Below, one piece after another: positions 16,331-25,984 of a stretch of 58,129 bases of DNA. The stretch lies in assembly GCA_900315505.1 (NCBI GenBank), contig OMZG01000014.1:1-58129 (forward strand), in the 5' to 3' direction. The stretch's first letter is position 1. The number at the start of each line of letters is the position of its first letter. Source of the stretch: an uncultured Lachnospiraceae bacterium. GTDB taxonomy: Bacteria > Bacillota > Clostridia > Lachnospirales > Lachnospiraceae. The position numbers and the translations under genes are program-made. A model generated the notes under the pieces. The model did not search any database. It saw nothing but the letters and a program-made list of their open reading frames with translations, and was not told the DNA's origin.

Positions 16331-17187
16331 TGGCTTTCAAGAAGAAGCCTGACCCGCCCAAGAGCTTTCCTCTCTGGCAGTCGACCTTCTCCGATCTGAT
16401 GAATCTGCTTCTATGTTTCTTCGTGCTTCTGTTCTCAATGTCTACAATTGAGCAGGACAAGCTCGAGCAGGTTGCAGCCTCCATCAATAACGCCTTTTCT
16501 ATTATGTCAAATGGTGGCTCTACCGTGTCTGATGGCAAGCTTGTATCAGCCGGTATCAACCAGCTGCCTGATGTGGCAGATTACTTCGGTGATTCGCTAA
16601 GCAGGGCAGCCAATGACAATGGTGATAATCCCAGGGGAGCTGATTCTGCCTCAGGTGATGCAGCAAAGAAGAATGACAACTCAGAGGATGCTGAGAAGGA
16701 AGTAGAGCAGAAGGAGCTTGAAGAGTCAGAGAAGATGGCTGAGCAGGTGACTGAATCTGCAAAGAGATATGGCATCCAGGACAGAGTCCAGGTGGACTTC
16801 AATGGTCAGTATGTGAGGCTCACGCTGAACGGAGCATTCCTCTTTGATACAGGCCAGAGTGAAGTAAAGAAGGCAGCAAGACCTATCATCAGGAAAGTCG
16901 CAAATATACTGAATTCGTACAAGGACAGCCTGATAGAGGTCGAAGGATATACAGACAATGTACCTATACATTCTTCGAAGTACGAGGACAATAATGTCCT
17001 GTCAATGTATCGAGCGCTGAATGTGGCAAATGACATCAGGAAGTATTCAAAGCTTGACCCGTCGAATATCTACAGCTCGGGTCGTGGAGAATACAATCCG
17101 GTAGCCAGTAACAAGACTCCGGAGGGAAGAGCAAGGAACCGAAGGGTTGAAATCAAGATCTATAATTCTTATAATTCAAAGAGATGA
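16330..17187 (+). CDS. motB: Flagellar stator protein MotB
   Basis: MotB anchors the stator to peptidoglycan and carries the ion-binding Asp. The 285-residue protein has a Lys/Pro start, one membrane helix at about 18-40 with the critical Asp at residue 22 (FSDLMNLLLCFFV), and an acidic linker at about 95-135. The C-terminal OmpA-like peptidoglycan-binding domain (about 145-280) includes GYTDNVPIHSSKYEDN and a final GRARNRRVEI. It overlaps motA by one base, so the pair is translationally coupled. Confidence 0.95.
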   Translation: MAFKKKPDPPKSFPLWQSTFSDLMNLLLCFFVLLFSMSTIEQDKLEQVAASINNAFSIMSNGGSTVSDGKLVSAGINQLPDVADYFGDSLSRAANDNGDNPRGADSASGDAAKKNDNSEDAEKEVEQKELEESEKMAEQVTESAKRYGIQDRVQVDFNGQYVRLTLNGAFLFDTGQSEVKKAARPIIRKVANILNSYKDSLIEVEGYTDNVPIHSSKYEDNNVLSMYRALNVANDIRKYSKLDPSNIYSSGRGEYNPVASNKTPEGRARNRRVEIKIYNSYNSKR

Positions 17188-17215
17188 GAATAGATAGGTA
17201 GAAAAGAGAGAACAG

Positions 17216-17758
17216 ATGAAAAAGAGTTTAATAACCATGATCACACTGGCACTGGTTCTTGTGAACCTGCTCCTTACGGCAATCCTTGCTGTAGCTGTAC
17301 TGCCGGAGGTAAAGAGTGCCAATGCCCTTATATCAAAGGTGGCTGCGGCTATTGATCTTGACAGTGCTTCAGCTGATGGAAACGGAAGCTCAGGCTCCAA
17401 TAAGGTAGCGCTTTCTGATCAGGAGTCAATAGCTATAACCGGAGATGACGGCATTACAGTAAATCTCAAGACCGGTGATGACGGACAGGAGCACTATGCT
17501 GTAGTTAAGTTCTCACTGACCGTGAATAAGAAGGCTGACAGCTACAAGGATAACGCTGCCGCCTTCAAGGAGGACAGCACCTCACCGGCGAAGAGCCTCG
17601 TGATTCAGGCCGTTCAGCAGACGCTTTCACAGCATACCGTTGATGAAGTGAGAAACGACCAGCAGACCATTACGGATGAATGTACGGCTGCTGTCCAGAA
17701 GGTTCTCGATAAGAGTTATGTGGTTGGAGTTGTATTTACAAGCCTGACCACACAGTAA
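17216..17758 (+). CDS. fliL: Flagellar basal-body-associated protein FliL
   Basis: FliL surrounds and stabilises the stator near the basal body. The 180-residue protein has one N-terminal membrane helix (about 5-29), an extracytoplasmic linker of Ser/Asn/Asp, and a C-terminal FliL domain ending KSYVVGVVFTSLTTQ, comparable to the usual VDVYFxxFVVQ end. Sequence identity to classic FliL is low, so the call rests partly on position between motB and fliM. Confidence 0.8.
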   Translation: MKKSLITMITLALVLVNLLLTAILAVAVLPEVKSANALISKVAAAIDLDSASADGNGSSGSNKVALSDQESIAITGDDGITVNLKTGDDGQEHYAVVKFSLTVNKKADSYKDNAAAFKEDSTSPAKSLVIQAVQQTLSQHTVDEVRNDQQTITDECTAAVQKVLDKSYVVGVVFTSLTTQ

Positions 17759-17776
17759 GCAGACAGGGGTGATACG

Positions 17777-18760
17777 ATGAGTGATGTCCTGTCTCAGTCA
17801 GAAATCGATAATCTTCTCAATGCCTTGAGTAAGGGTGAGGTGGATGTCGATGAGATGACAAAGGAGAAGGAAGTACAGGTCAGGGACTATGATTTCTCCC
17901 GCCCGTCGAAGTTCTCCAAAGAGCACTTAAGGACGCTCGAGATTATTTTCGAACATTACGGAAGACTTCTGTCTACGAATTTGCCGGTCTACCTGAGGAA
18001 GAATGTTCAGGTAGAGGTGATGAATTCAGAGGCAGTCACCTTTCATGAATTTACAAATGCCTTATCCAATCCGGTTCTCCTCGGCGTGATCGATGTTGAA
18101 CCACTCAAAGGCAATATCATTATGGAAATGGCCACGAAGCTGGGGTTTGCTATAGTAGACCGTATGCTTGGCGGAGAGGGACTTCCTCTCGAGAAGGTCA
18201 GGGACTTTTCAGAGATTGAGCTTCTCATCATCAAGAGAGTCATGACCAGCTGTGTGGAGCTGCTCCGTGAGCCGTGGGAGAATGTATGTGATATACATCC
18301 GAAGCTCAACAGGATCGAGACAAATCCACAGTTCGCCCAGATCATTTCTCCTTCGGAGATGATCGCCATAGTGACACTGAATATCAAGATCGGAGATGTG
18401 GAAGGTCTGATGAATTTCTGTCTTCCATATTTGACACTTGAGCCCGTAATGGATAAACTAAATACCAAGTTCTGGTACTCGAACATGCAGGATCATGATG
18501 AGGAGCTTTCCACGGATGATATGGAGGCGCTCATCAATAAAGCACAGATTCCGATTACAGCGGTTCTTGGCAATTCAACCATCAGCGTGAGTGACTTCAT
18601 GTCCCTGCAGAATGGTGATATCATCAGGCTTGACAGAAAGGCAGATGATGAGCTCGACGTGTATGTCGGCTCGATAAAGAAGTTTACTGCCTTGCCAGGC
18701 TCTTCTGATAAGAAATATGCAGTCCAGATAACATCAGTTATACGAGAGGAAGAAGGTTAA
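17777..18760 (+). CDS. fliM: Flagellar motor switch protein FliM
   Basis: FliM forms the middle of the C ring and binds CheY-P to control rotation direction. The 327-residue product starts with the CheY-P-binding peptide LSQSEIDNLLNAL (5-17). A CheC-like middle domain (about 35-230) contains YDFSRPSKFSKEHLR, and a SpoA domain closes the protein (about 245-325). It abuts fliY with no spacer. Confidence 0.96.
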   Translation: MSDVLSQSEIDNLLNALSKGEVDVDEMTKEKEVQVRDYDFSRPSKFSKEHLRTLEIIFEHYGRLLSTNLPVYLRKNVQVEVMNSEAVTFHEFTNALSNPVLLGVIDVEPLKGNIIMEMATKLGFAIVDRMLGGEGLPLEKVRDFSEIELLIIKRVMTSCVELLREPWENVCDIHPKLNRIETNPQFAQIISPSEMIAIVTLNIKIGDVEGLMNFCLPYLTLEPVMDKLNTKFWYSNMQDHDEELSTDDMEALINKAQIPITAVLGNSTISVSDFMSLQNGDIIRLDRKADDELDVYVGSIKKFTALPGSSDKKYAVQITSVIREEEG

Positions 18761-19933
18761 ATGGGGGATACAATGCTATCCCAGGACGAGATCAACGCCC
18801 TTCTGAATAAGGCACAGAGTGATCAGGGTTCATCTGACACTCAGGCCCCGGCGGACAGTAGTCCTGCAGATAATACAAATACCCTGACAGAGGAAGAGAT
18901 CGATACGATCGGCGAAGTCGGCAATATAAGCATGGGCACGGCTGCCACGACTCTTTTTTCTCTGGTCAATAAAAAGGTAGAGATTTCCACCCCTGTGGTC
19001 TCGATGGCCACCTGGGACGACATAGTAGCTATGTATGAGCGTCCCTGTGTCATGGTGAAGATCAGCTATACAAAAGGACTTCATGGATCTAACATCCTGA
19101 TCCTCAAGGAGAATGATGTCAAGATCATTACAGATCTCATGATGGGTGGCGATGGAACCAATACAGATGGTGAGATTACCGAGCTTCATCTGTCGGCTAT
19201 CTCAGAGGCAATGAACCAGATGATGGGTTCAGCTTCTACATCACTTTCATCGATGCTCAATATGACGGTGGATATCAGTCCGCCACAGTCAGATCTCATT
19301 GACCTGACCCAGCAGATAAATGGCGGGGACATCGATGATTTCCTGAATGGAACCTTTGTAAAGATTGAGTTCAAGATGCTCATTGGAGATCTGGTGGACT
19401 CAAAGATAATGCAGCTGTATCCGGTAAGTCTGGCAAAGGATATGTGCAATCTGGTGACAAGCAATATGGAACAGGATTCGTCCTCTACGGTCGAGGATAC
19501 CACGTTTGATGAGCCTGCACCTCAGAACGCTTCACAGGCAGCATCTGCACAGCCGCAGCAAGCACAGAATAATGGAGTTTCGTACATGGCTCAGAATATG
19601 GGTAGTACACCTCTTCCGCAACAGCCGGTACAGAATCCGGTGAATGTGCAGGGAGCGCAGTTTACACCGTTTGTACAGGGCATCACACCTGCGATGTCTA
19701 ATGAAAATATCGATCTGATAATGGATGTTCCTCTCGAGGTGACAGTCGAGCTCGGGCGGACACACAAGTCAATTCATGATATACTTGAGTTTGCACCGGG
19801 TACTATCATTGAGCTGAATAAGATTGCAGGTGAACCTGTAGATATTCTCGTAAACGGGAAATACGTCGCCAAGGGCGAGGTAGTAGTCATTGAGGAATCA
19901 TTCGGTGTAAGGATCACCGAGATAATTAAGTAA
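18761..19933 (+). CDS. fliY: Flagellar motor switch phosphatase FliY
   Basis: FliY is the Firmicute FliN equivalent with an added CheY-P phosphatase domain. The 390-residue protein has an N-terminal peptide LSQDEINALLNK. A CheC-like domain (about 40-230) keeps both active-site helices: EVGNISMG at about 50 and the second with SEAMNQMMG near 150. A Gln/Pro/Ala-rich linker (about 245-310) leads to a C-terminal SpoA/FliN domain (about 315-390). ATG 18761 directly follows the fliM stop; ATG 18773 is a possible start with its own GGGGGA. Confidence 0.93.
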   Translation: MGDTMLSQDEINALLNKAQSDQGSSDTQAPADSSPADNTNTLTEEEIDTIGEVGNISMGTAATTLFSLVNKKVEISTPVVSMATWDDIVAMYERPCVMVKISYTKGLHGSNILILKENDVKIITDLMMGGDGTNTDGEITELHLSAISEAMNQMMGSASTSLSSMLNMTVDISPPQSDLIDLTQQINGGDIDDFLNGTFVKIEFKMLIGDLVDSKIMQLYPVSLAKDMCNLVTSNMEQDSSSTVEDTTFDEPAPQNASQAASAQPQQAQNNGVSYMAQNMGSTPLPQQPVQNPVNVQGAQFTPFVQGITPAMSNENIDLIMDVPLEVTVELGRTHKSIHDILEFAPGTIIELNKIAGEPVDILVNGKYVAKGEVVVIEESFGVRITEIIK

Positions 19934-19952
19934 GCAACAAGGAGATAGAAGA

Positions 19953-20315
19953 ATGGGAAAAAACATACTTATCTGTGATGATGCTGCATTCATGAGGATG
20001 ATGATCAAGGATATTCTCACAAAGAATGGTTATAATGTAGTCGGAGAGGCAGAGAACGGCGTAAAGGCTATTGAGATGTACAAGGAGACCAAGCCTGATC
20101 TCGTGCTGATGGATATTACCATGCCGGAGATGGATGGTATCGGAGCTCTCAAGGGAATCAGATCAGAGGATCCTAATGCCAATGTCATCATGTGTTCAGC
20201 AATGGGACAGCAGGCAATGGTTATTGAGGCTATACAATCGGGAGCCAAGGACTTCATCGTGAAGCCTTTCCAGGCGGAGCGAGTTCTCGAGGCAGTAAAA
20301 AAGGTAGTAGGATGA
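19953..20315 (+). CDS. cheY: Chemotaxis response regulator CheY
   Basis: CheY carries the phosphate signal from CheA to the motor switch. The single receiver domain of 120 residues has all key sites: acidic pair DD at 9-10, the phospho-acceptor Asp in LVLMDITMPEMDG (about residue 54), the Thr/Ser position in MCSAMG and the Lys in DFIVKPF. SD AAGGAGAT precedes the ATG. It overlaps fliO by four bases, the usual place in Firmicute fla operons. Confidence 0.95.
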   Translation: MGKNILICDDAAFMRMMIKDILTKNGYNVVGEAENGVKAIEMYKETKPDLVLMDITMPEMDGIGALKGIRSEDPNANVIMCSAMGQQAMVIEAIQSGAKDFIVKPFQAERVLEAVKKVVG

Positions 20316-20704
20316 TCTTTTTATCAGCAAGCAGTCTGGCTAGTGTCGGACAGTTACTGGTTGCAATAATAATGTTTGTGGTGGTAGTAGCTTTATGCTA
20401 TTTTACCACCCATTTTATTGCCGGCTATCAGAAGAGAAAAATTTCAGCAGGCAATTTCGCTATTATTGATTCGATGAAGATAGCCAACAACAAGTTCATA
20501 GCTATCATCAAGGCCGGTTCCGATGATTATTACATCATAGGTGTAGGCAAGGATGAGATCACATTTATCGATAAGATAGACAAAGAAAAGATAAACTTTA
20601 AGAATGATACAAAAATCAATGGTCAGCAGCCTGATTTCAAGAGATTCAAGGAAATGTTCAGGCAATATGCAGGGCGCGGTGGAAAGGACGATCCAGAGTC
20701 ATGA
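20312..20704 (+). CDS. fliO: Flagellar biosynthesis protein FliO
   Basis: FliO is a small membrane protein that helps assemble the FliP export-gate complex. The 130-residue product has one membrane helix at about 12-33 and then a cytoplasmic domain (ISAGNFAIIDSMKIANNKFI, YYIIGVGKDEITFID) matching the FliO/FliZ fold. Its ATG overlaps the cheY stop (ATGA) and its own stop overlaps the fliP start the same way, so the three are coupled. Confidence 0.85.
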   Translation: MIFLSASSLASVGQLLVAIIMFVVVVALCYFTTHFIAGYQKRKISAGNFAIIDSMKIANNKFIAIIKAGSDDYYIIGVGKDEITFIDKIDKEKINFKNDTKINGQQPDFKRFKEMFRQYAGRGGKDDPES

Positions 20705-21609
20705 GCAGATTTAAGAAGATTATTGTCATGATACTTCTGTGCGTGGGTCTGGGTTCTTTCTGCGGCGCTGTTTTTCTTATGACGACGCAGCCCGCGTTTG
20801 CGACCTCATCTACGACGAACAGCAATAATGCCAGAGAGGGTACGACGAATGAACGTGCCGAGGCTGATGGAAGAGCGCCGGCAAACAGGGAATATGGCGG
20901 CACGGGTGATTCACCGAATACCTCTAATGAGGTAACGGGTCCGTCTACCGGTGGATTCTCACTGAATTTCGACGGAGATTCAGGCACACTTTCATCAACA
21001 GTCAGAATACTTCTCGTGCTTACGGTTCTGGCACTTGCGCCATCCATACTTGTGATGCTTACGAGCTTCACCCGTATCATCATAGTGCTTCATTTCGTTC
21101 GTATCGCAATAGGAACGCAGACGTCTCCGCCGAACCAGGTTATTATAGGGCTTGCTCTTTTCCTGACGCTGTTTATCATGTGGCCGACCTTTTCTACTAT
21201 CAACGAAAGGGCTATCCAGCCGCTGGACAAGGGCGAAATAACCCAGCAGGAGGCATACAACAGAGCGAAGGAGCCTCTCAGGGAGTTCATGTATGGACAG
21301 ACCCAGTCCAAGGATCTGAATCTTTTCTGCGATATTGCAGGCATCACATACGATGATTATGATGATGTGCCTATGCATGTTCTGATCCCGAGCTTCATAC
21401 TGAGTGAGCTGCGAAGTGCATTTATAATGGGATTTCTTATTTACATCCCATTCATAGTAATAGATATGGTGGTAGCATCGGTGCTTATGTCGATGGGTAT
21501 GATGATGCTGCCGCCGACCACGATCTCACTTCCGTTCAAGATACTGCTGTTTATCATGGCAGACGGATGGAATCTTGTGATAGGAAGTCTGGTAAAGACT
21601 TTCCAGTAG
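20701..21609 (+). CDS. fliP: Flagellar export gate protein FliP, with long N-terminal linker
   Basis: FliP forms the core channel of the flagellar secretion gate with FliQ and FliR. The 302-residue protein starts with a signal-peptide-like helix (about 6-36, ending near AFA), then a 50-residue Thr/Asn/Gly/Glu-rich linker. The conserved core begins at about residue 100 (LLVLTVLALAPSILVMLTSF, FHF-like LHFVRIAIGTQTSPPNQV) and continues with four membrane segments. The linker makes it longer than typical FliP (about 220-250). Confidence 0.95.
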   Translation: MSRFKKIIVMILLCVGLGSFCGAVFLMTTQPAFATSSTTNSNNAREGTTNERAEADGRAPANREYGGTGDSPNTSNEVTGPSTGGFSLNFDGDSGTLSSTVRILLVLTVLALAPSILVMLTSFTRIIIVLHFVRIAIGTQTSPPNQVIIGLALFLTLFIMWPTFSTINERAIQPLDKGEITQQEAYNRAKEPLREFMYGQTQSKDLNLFCDIAGITYDDYDDVPMHVLIPSFILSELRSAFIMGFLIYIPFIVIDMVVASVLMSMGMMMLPPTTISLPFKILLFIMADGWNLVIGSLVKTFQ

Positions 21610-21625
21610 TTAAGGAGACTTATAA

Positions 21626-21895
21626 ATGACTGAGGGACAGGTTCTTGACATAATGCGTGACGCATTCTACAACGTCATTGTCAATTCAGCGCCAATGCTT
21701 CTGATATCTATGGTTGTAGGACTGGTAATAAGTATTTTCCAGACCGTTACATCCATTCAGGAGCAGACGCTTACATTCGTGCCGAAGATCATATCGATTT
21801 TCATTGCTCTGATGATTTTCGGTTCGTTTATAATGAATAATCTCGTAAACTATATTACCACGCTGTGGTCGAACTTTAACGTGTATATTAAGTAG
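21626..21895 (+). CDS. fliQ: Flagellar export gate protein FliQ
   Basis: FliQ is a two-helix subunit that wraps the FliP/FliR core of the export gate. The 89-residue product has the family core (NSAPMLLISMVVGLVISIFQ, then TSIQEQTLTFVPKI) and membrane helices at about 18-40 and 52-75. SD TAAGGAGA lies before the ATG. It lies between fliP and fliR, 2 bases from the latter. Confidence 0.95.
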   Translation: MTEGQVLDIMRDAFYNVIVNSAPMLLISMVVGLVISIFQTVTSIQEQTLTFVPKIISIFIALMIFGSFIMNNLVNYITTLWSNFNVYIK

Positions 21896-21897
21896 CA

Positions 21898-22686
21898 ATG
21901 GTTAATTACACCTTTGACCTTGATGTAATAGAATATTTTCTGCTTATCCTTGTTCGTATCAGCTGCTTTATTTTTACAGCACCCTTTTTCTCGATGAGAG
22001 GAGTGCCGAACCAGACCAAGATAGGCCTGGCAGGTATTCTGTCATTCATGATGATAAGCACTCTGGGAGTGGATTCATATCAGGCCACCTACACGAGTGT
22101 CATCGGATATGCGGTGATAGTATTCAAGGAAGCGATCACAGGAATGCTTCTGGGATTCTCGGCATATATCTGCAGCGCAATAGTGCAGTTTGCAGGAAAT
22201 ATCATCGATATGGACATCGGATTTTCGATGGTGACAGAATTCGATCCGTCGATGAATACGCAGATTACAATCACGGCCAATATGTACTATTATTTTACCT
22301 TGCTGTTTCTGCTTGTTGGAGGAATGCACAGGTATCTGATCAGGGCATTGTGTGATTCGTTTACACTGATACCTGTGGGTATGTCAGAATTCAGAAGCGA
22401 TGTGCTGCTGGAGGCTATGCTTCGGTACATGAGAAATCTGTTCGTGCTGGGATTTCGGATCATACTGCCGGTTTTTGCAGTGATGCTCATCATGAATGTG
22501 ATCCTTGGAATCATGGCAAAGGTTGCACCACAGATGAATATGTTTACTATCGGAGTCCAGCTGAAGATCCTTGCAGGATTTGCCATCATGTACATGCTTG
22601 TATTCCTTTTCCCTGAGGTGATGGACATGGTTTCGGAGCAGATCCGGGTAAATATGCGTAATTTTGCGGAGGGACTGCATTCTTGA
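21898..22686 (+). CDS. fliR: Flagellar export gate protein FliR
   Basis: FliR is a single-copy gate subunit next to FliP and FlhB. The 262-residue protein has five or six membrane segments and the family stretches FTAPFFSMRGVPNQTKIGLA and AKVAPQMNMFTIGVQLKI. No strong SD is seen; the start is two bases after the fliQ stop, so re-initiation is likely. The stop overlaps the TTG start of flhB by four bases. Confidence 0.95.
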   Translation: MVNYTFDLDVIEYFLLILVRISCFIFTAPFFSMRGVPNQTKIGLAGILSFMMISTLGVDSYQATYTSVIGYAVIVFKEAITGMLLGFSAYICSAIVQFAGNIIDMDIGFSMVTEFDPSMNTQITITANMYYYFTLLFLLVGGMHRYLIRALCDSFTLIPVGMSEFRSDVLLEAMLRYMRNLFVLGFRIILPVFAVMLIMNVILGIMAKVAPQMNMFTIGVQLKILAGFAIMYMLVFLFPEVMDMVSEQIRVNMRNFAEGLHS

Positions 22687-23798
22687 TTTCTGAAGAAAAA
22701 ACACTCCTTCCTCTTGATCTTACCTTCTTCTCGGACAAGACCGAGGAACCGACAGCCAAGAAGATTTCAGATACAAGAAAAAAGGGATCAGTAGCGAAGA
22801 GCCAGGAACTTGGAATGGCTGTAGAGCTGCTGGTTCTCTTTATAATGCTTCGTGTCTTCTCAAGCTGGATGGCAGAAAAGTTCATAGGAGTATATCGCTT
22901 TACCTTTTCCGGTCTGATACCGACATATATGGCATCTGAGAAGGGGCTTCCGACAATTGCATCGATGCACTGGGTCATGCAGGAGGTTTACAAGCAGATG
23001 CTTGTCATCATGCTGCCTTTCATGCTTGCAGGATTCCTTAGCGCGCTGTTGGGAAATGGTCTGCAGTTTTCCTTCAAGATCTCTACAGAGCCACTAAAGC
23101 CGAAGGCTGACAAATTCAATCCTGTAAATGGATTCAAGAGGATGTTTTCAAAGCAGGCTCTTGTGAATCTGCTCCTGTCTATCGCAAAGATCGCAATCAT
23201 TTTTTTTGTGGCATATTCTGTCATCAAGGGTCATCTGAATGATATTTTCATCCTGTATGAGCTCGATCTGAATCAGGCAATCGCTCTTATCGGAAATCTT
23301 GTCATTGATACAGGACTGCGTATCAGTGCAGTGTATCTGGGGCTGGGCTTTCTGGACTATATTTACCAGAGACGTAAGTTCCGTAATGAGATCAAGATGA
23401 CGAAGCAGGAGATAAAGGATGAGTACAAGGACTCCGAGGGAGATCCTGAGATCAAGGGCCGTCAGAAGCAGAAGATGCGTGAGGTGTCACAGCGGCGTAT
23501 GATGCAGGATGTACCGAAGGCAGATGTAGTCATCACGAACCCTACGCATATTGCAGTTGCCATCAGATATGATGAGAGCTCCTTACAGGCACCGGTGGTA
23601 CTTGCAAAGGGCGAGGAAATCGTGGCTCAGAGGATAAAGGATACTGCCAGGGAAAATAATATTGATATAGTAGAAAACAAGCCGCTTGCGAGAGCACTAT
23701 ACACAACGGTAGATGTCGGGGCAGAAATACCGCCGGAGCTCTATCAGGCAGTTGCAGAAGTGCTTGCTGTAATTTATAATAAAAAGAGGAAGAGATGA
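22683..23798 (+). CDS. flhB: Flagellar export switch protein FlhB (TTG start)
   Basis: FlhB selects export substrates and switches class after autocleavage. The 371-residue protein has four membrane segments (about 50-215) after KTEEPTAKKISDTRKKGSVAK. The cleavage motif NPTH is intact at about 286-289 (ITNPTHIAVAIRYD). TTG 22683 is supported by GGAGGG at 22669-22674, 8 bases upstream, and overlaps the fliR stop. The following 119-base gap carries heptad repeats. Confidence 0.96.
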   Translation: MISEEKTLLPLDLTFFSDKTEEPTAKKISDTRKKGSVAKSQELGMAVELLVLFIMLRVFSSWMAEKFIGVYRFTFSGLIPTYMASEKGLPTIASMHWVMQEVYKQMLVIMLPFMLAGFLSALLGNGLQFSFKISTEPLKPKADKFNPVNGFKRMFSKQALVNLLLSIAKIAIIFFVAYSVIKGHLNDIFILYELDLNQAIALIGNLVIDTGLRISAVYLGLGFLDYIYQRRKFRNEIKMTKQEIKDEYKDSEGDPEIKGRQKQKMREVSQRRMMQDVPKADVVITNPTHIAVAIRYDESSLQAPVVLAKGEEIVAQRIKDTARENNIDIVENKPLARALYTTVDVGAEIPPELYQAVAEVLAVIYNKKRKR

Positions 23799-23799
23799 T

Positions 23800-23891
23800 A
23801 GTTGAAAGTTATGACTTGTGAGTTGAAAGTTGATAGCAAAACGTTTAGAATATAGTATATATCTATCTGTTAACTTTATACTTTTAACTAA
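23800..23891. repeat. Heptad repeat array, flhB-flhA gap
   Basis: Left arm in 7-bp phase: AGTTGAA, AGTTATG, ACTTGTG, AGTTGAA, AGTTGAT (23800-23834). Right arm: TAACTTT, ATACTTT, TAACTAA (23871-23891). The arms are roughly complementary and can fold around an AT-rich loop. No other feature is seen in this gap except the flhA SD. Confidence 0.75.
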
Positions 23892-23917
23892 CCAGGAACA
23901 TACAAAGGAGTCAGGCA

Positions 23918-25984
23918 TTGGATAACGTCCTTGCGAAGAAAACAGGCATAAAATCTACGGATTTTGCGGTGACAGCATACCTTCTTGCAGCTGTCATTTT
24001 TCTTATTGTGCCTATCCCTTCATGGCTTCTTGATATCTGTCTGGCGCTTAATATTGCAGTAGCCCTGACAGTCCTCGTCAATTCACTGTTCGTAATAGAG
24101 CCTCTGGATATGTCCTTTTATCCTACACTGCTGCTCCTCACCACCATATTTCGAATTTCACTTAATGTAGCATCGACCCGTCTTATCCTTACTACGGGAC
24201 AGCCGGGTAATGTCATTGAGACCTTCGGTTCTTTCGTAGGCGGCGGTAATATTATAATCGGTGCTATCGTATATATCATCATCCTTATCATCATGTTCGT
24301 GGTCATCAACAAAGGTACCGAGCGAGTGGCAGAGGTTACTGCACGATTCACCCTTGATGCCATGCCTGGTAAGCAGATGGCTATTGAGGCCGATGTATCA
24401 GCCGGCGCCATAGATGAGAAGGAAGCCAAGAGACAGAGAGATAAGCTTCAGGAAGAGTCATCATTCTTCGGTTCAATGGATGGTGCTACGAAGTTCGTAA
24501 AAGGAGATGCTACCGCAGGTCTTATCATCACAGTGATAAACCTGGCAGGCGGTACTATAATGGGCATAGTAAATAACGGTATGTCAGCCCAGGATGCCCT
24601 GAACAGATACGGACTTCTGACGATCGGTGATGGTATTTCTTCATCAATACCATCTATCCTTATTTCCCTGGCGACAGGTCTTCTCGTCACCAAGGGCGCG
24701 AAGGAGGCTGATTTCTCAGGACAGCTGATGCATCAGCTCTTCGGACTACCGAGAGTTCTCTATGTGGTCAGTGTCGTTATGATGCTTCTTGGATTATTCA
24801 CACCGCTGAATAAGGTGCTTTTCCTTGGATTTGGTGTCATTTTCCTGATTATCGCAAACAGAATGTCAAAGACGATCGGCAAGGAGGATATCAAGAACCA
24901 GGTAGAGGAGGAAGAGACGCAGGCTGAGGAGATAAGGAAGCCTGAGAATGTTGTCTCGCTTCTGAATGTGGACCCTATCGAACTTGAGTTCGGATATGGG
25001 ATAATCCCTCTTGCTGATGTGAACCAGGGCGGAGATCTGCTTGACCGTGTGGTAATGATCAGGCGTCAGATTGCTCTGGAGCTTGGTACTGTAGTTCCCA
25101 TCATCAGACTCCGTGATAATATCCAGCTGAATCCGAATCAGTATATCATCAAGATAAAGGGAGTACAGGTCGCAGAGGGTGAGATCCTTTTCGACCATTA
25201 TATGGCCATGAATCCCGGCTATGTAGAAGAGGAGATCACAGGTATTCCTACTACGGAGCCGTCGTTTCATCTGCCTGCGCTCTGGATCACAGAGGGACAG
25301 CGTGAGAGAGCAGAGTCACTCGGTTATACGGTTGTAGATCCGCCTTCCATCATAGCCACTCACCTTACTGAGGTTATCAGAAGCCATATTGCAGAGCTTC
25401 TTACCAGACAGGATGTACAGAATCTCGTTAATAACCTCAAGGAGACGAATCCGGCCCTTGTCGACGAGCTCACTCCGGCAGAGCTTTCTCTCGGAGATAT
25501 CGAGAAGGTTCTCAAGAATCTCCTGTCAGAGGGTATTTCTATCAGGGATCTGCTATCTATTTTCGAAATACTTGCAGATCATGCACCGAATACCAAGGAT
25601 ACAGATGTGCTTACTGAGTATGTGCGTCAGGGGCTGAAGCCTGCTATTTCAGCGAAGTTCTTCGATCCTGGTGAGCCGAACCAGGTGATCACTGTAGATC
25701 CGAAGGTCGAGCAGGAGATCATGAGCTCCGTGAAGCAGACGGAGCAGGGAGCATACATCACGCTTGATCCGGAGAAGGTGAAGGCGATCATGGATTCTCT
25801 CGGTGCCGAGATCAAGAAGATGGAGGATACAGGCAAGACTCCTATAGTAGTTCTTTCTCCGATAGTCCGTATGTATTTCAAGAAGATTTCCGAGGATTAT
25901 TACAGCGATCTCATAGTAGTATCATATAATGAGATCGAGTCGAATATCGAACTCCAGTCAGTAGGTATGGTGACAGATTCATGA
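23918..25984 (+). CDS. flhA: Flagellar export protein FlhA (TTG start)
   Basis: FlhA is the nonameric export-gate protein that uses the proton motive force and docks chaperone-substrate complexes. The 688-residue protein has about eight membrane helices in the first 320 residues. It includes the FHIPEP-family region MSFYPTLLLLTTIFRISLNV and the conserved cytoplasmic loop with DAMPGKQMAIEADVSAG. A large soluble C-terminal domain follows. AAAGGAG at 23904-23910 lies 7 bases before TTG 23918. It overlaps flhF by four bases. Confidence 0.96.
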   Translation: MDNVLAKKTGIKSTDFAVTAYLLAAVIFLIVPIPSWLLDICLALNIAVALTVLVNSLFVIEPLDMSFYPTLLLLTTIFRISLNVASTRLILTTGQPGNVIETFGSFVGGGNIIIGAIVYIIILIIMFVVINKGTERVAEVTARFTLDAMPGKQMAIEADVSAGAIDEKEAKRQRDKLQEESSFFGSMDGATKFVKGDATAGLIITVINLAGGTIMGIVNNGMSAQDALNRYGLLTIGDGISSSIPSILISLATGLLVTKGAKEADFSGQLMHQLFGLPRVLYVVSVVMMLLGLFTPLNKVLFLGFGVIFLIIANRMSKTIGKEDIKNQVEEEETQAEEIRKPENVVSLLNVDPIELEFGYGIIPLADVNQGGDLLDRVVMIRRQIALELGTVVPIIRLRDNIQLNPNQYIIKIKGVQVAEGEILFDHYMAMNPGYVEEEITGIPTTEPSFHLPALWITEGQRERAESLGYTVVDPPSIIATHLTEVIRSHIAELLTRQDVQNLVNNLKETNPALVDELTPAELSLGDIEKVLKNLLSEGISIRDLLSIFEILADHAPNTKDTDVLTEYVRQGLKPAISAKFFDPGEPNQVITVDPKVEQEIMSSVKQTEQGAYITLDPEKVKAIMDSLGAEIKKMEDTGKTPIVVLSPIVRMYFKKISEDYYSDLIVVSYNEIESNIELQSVGMVTDS

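Noticed and set aside
23799-23917. Mobile element or IS remnant in the flhB-flhA gap
   Set aside because: No transposase fragment or target duplication; the sequence is explained by heptad repeats shared with five other gaps.
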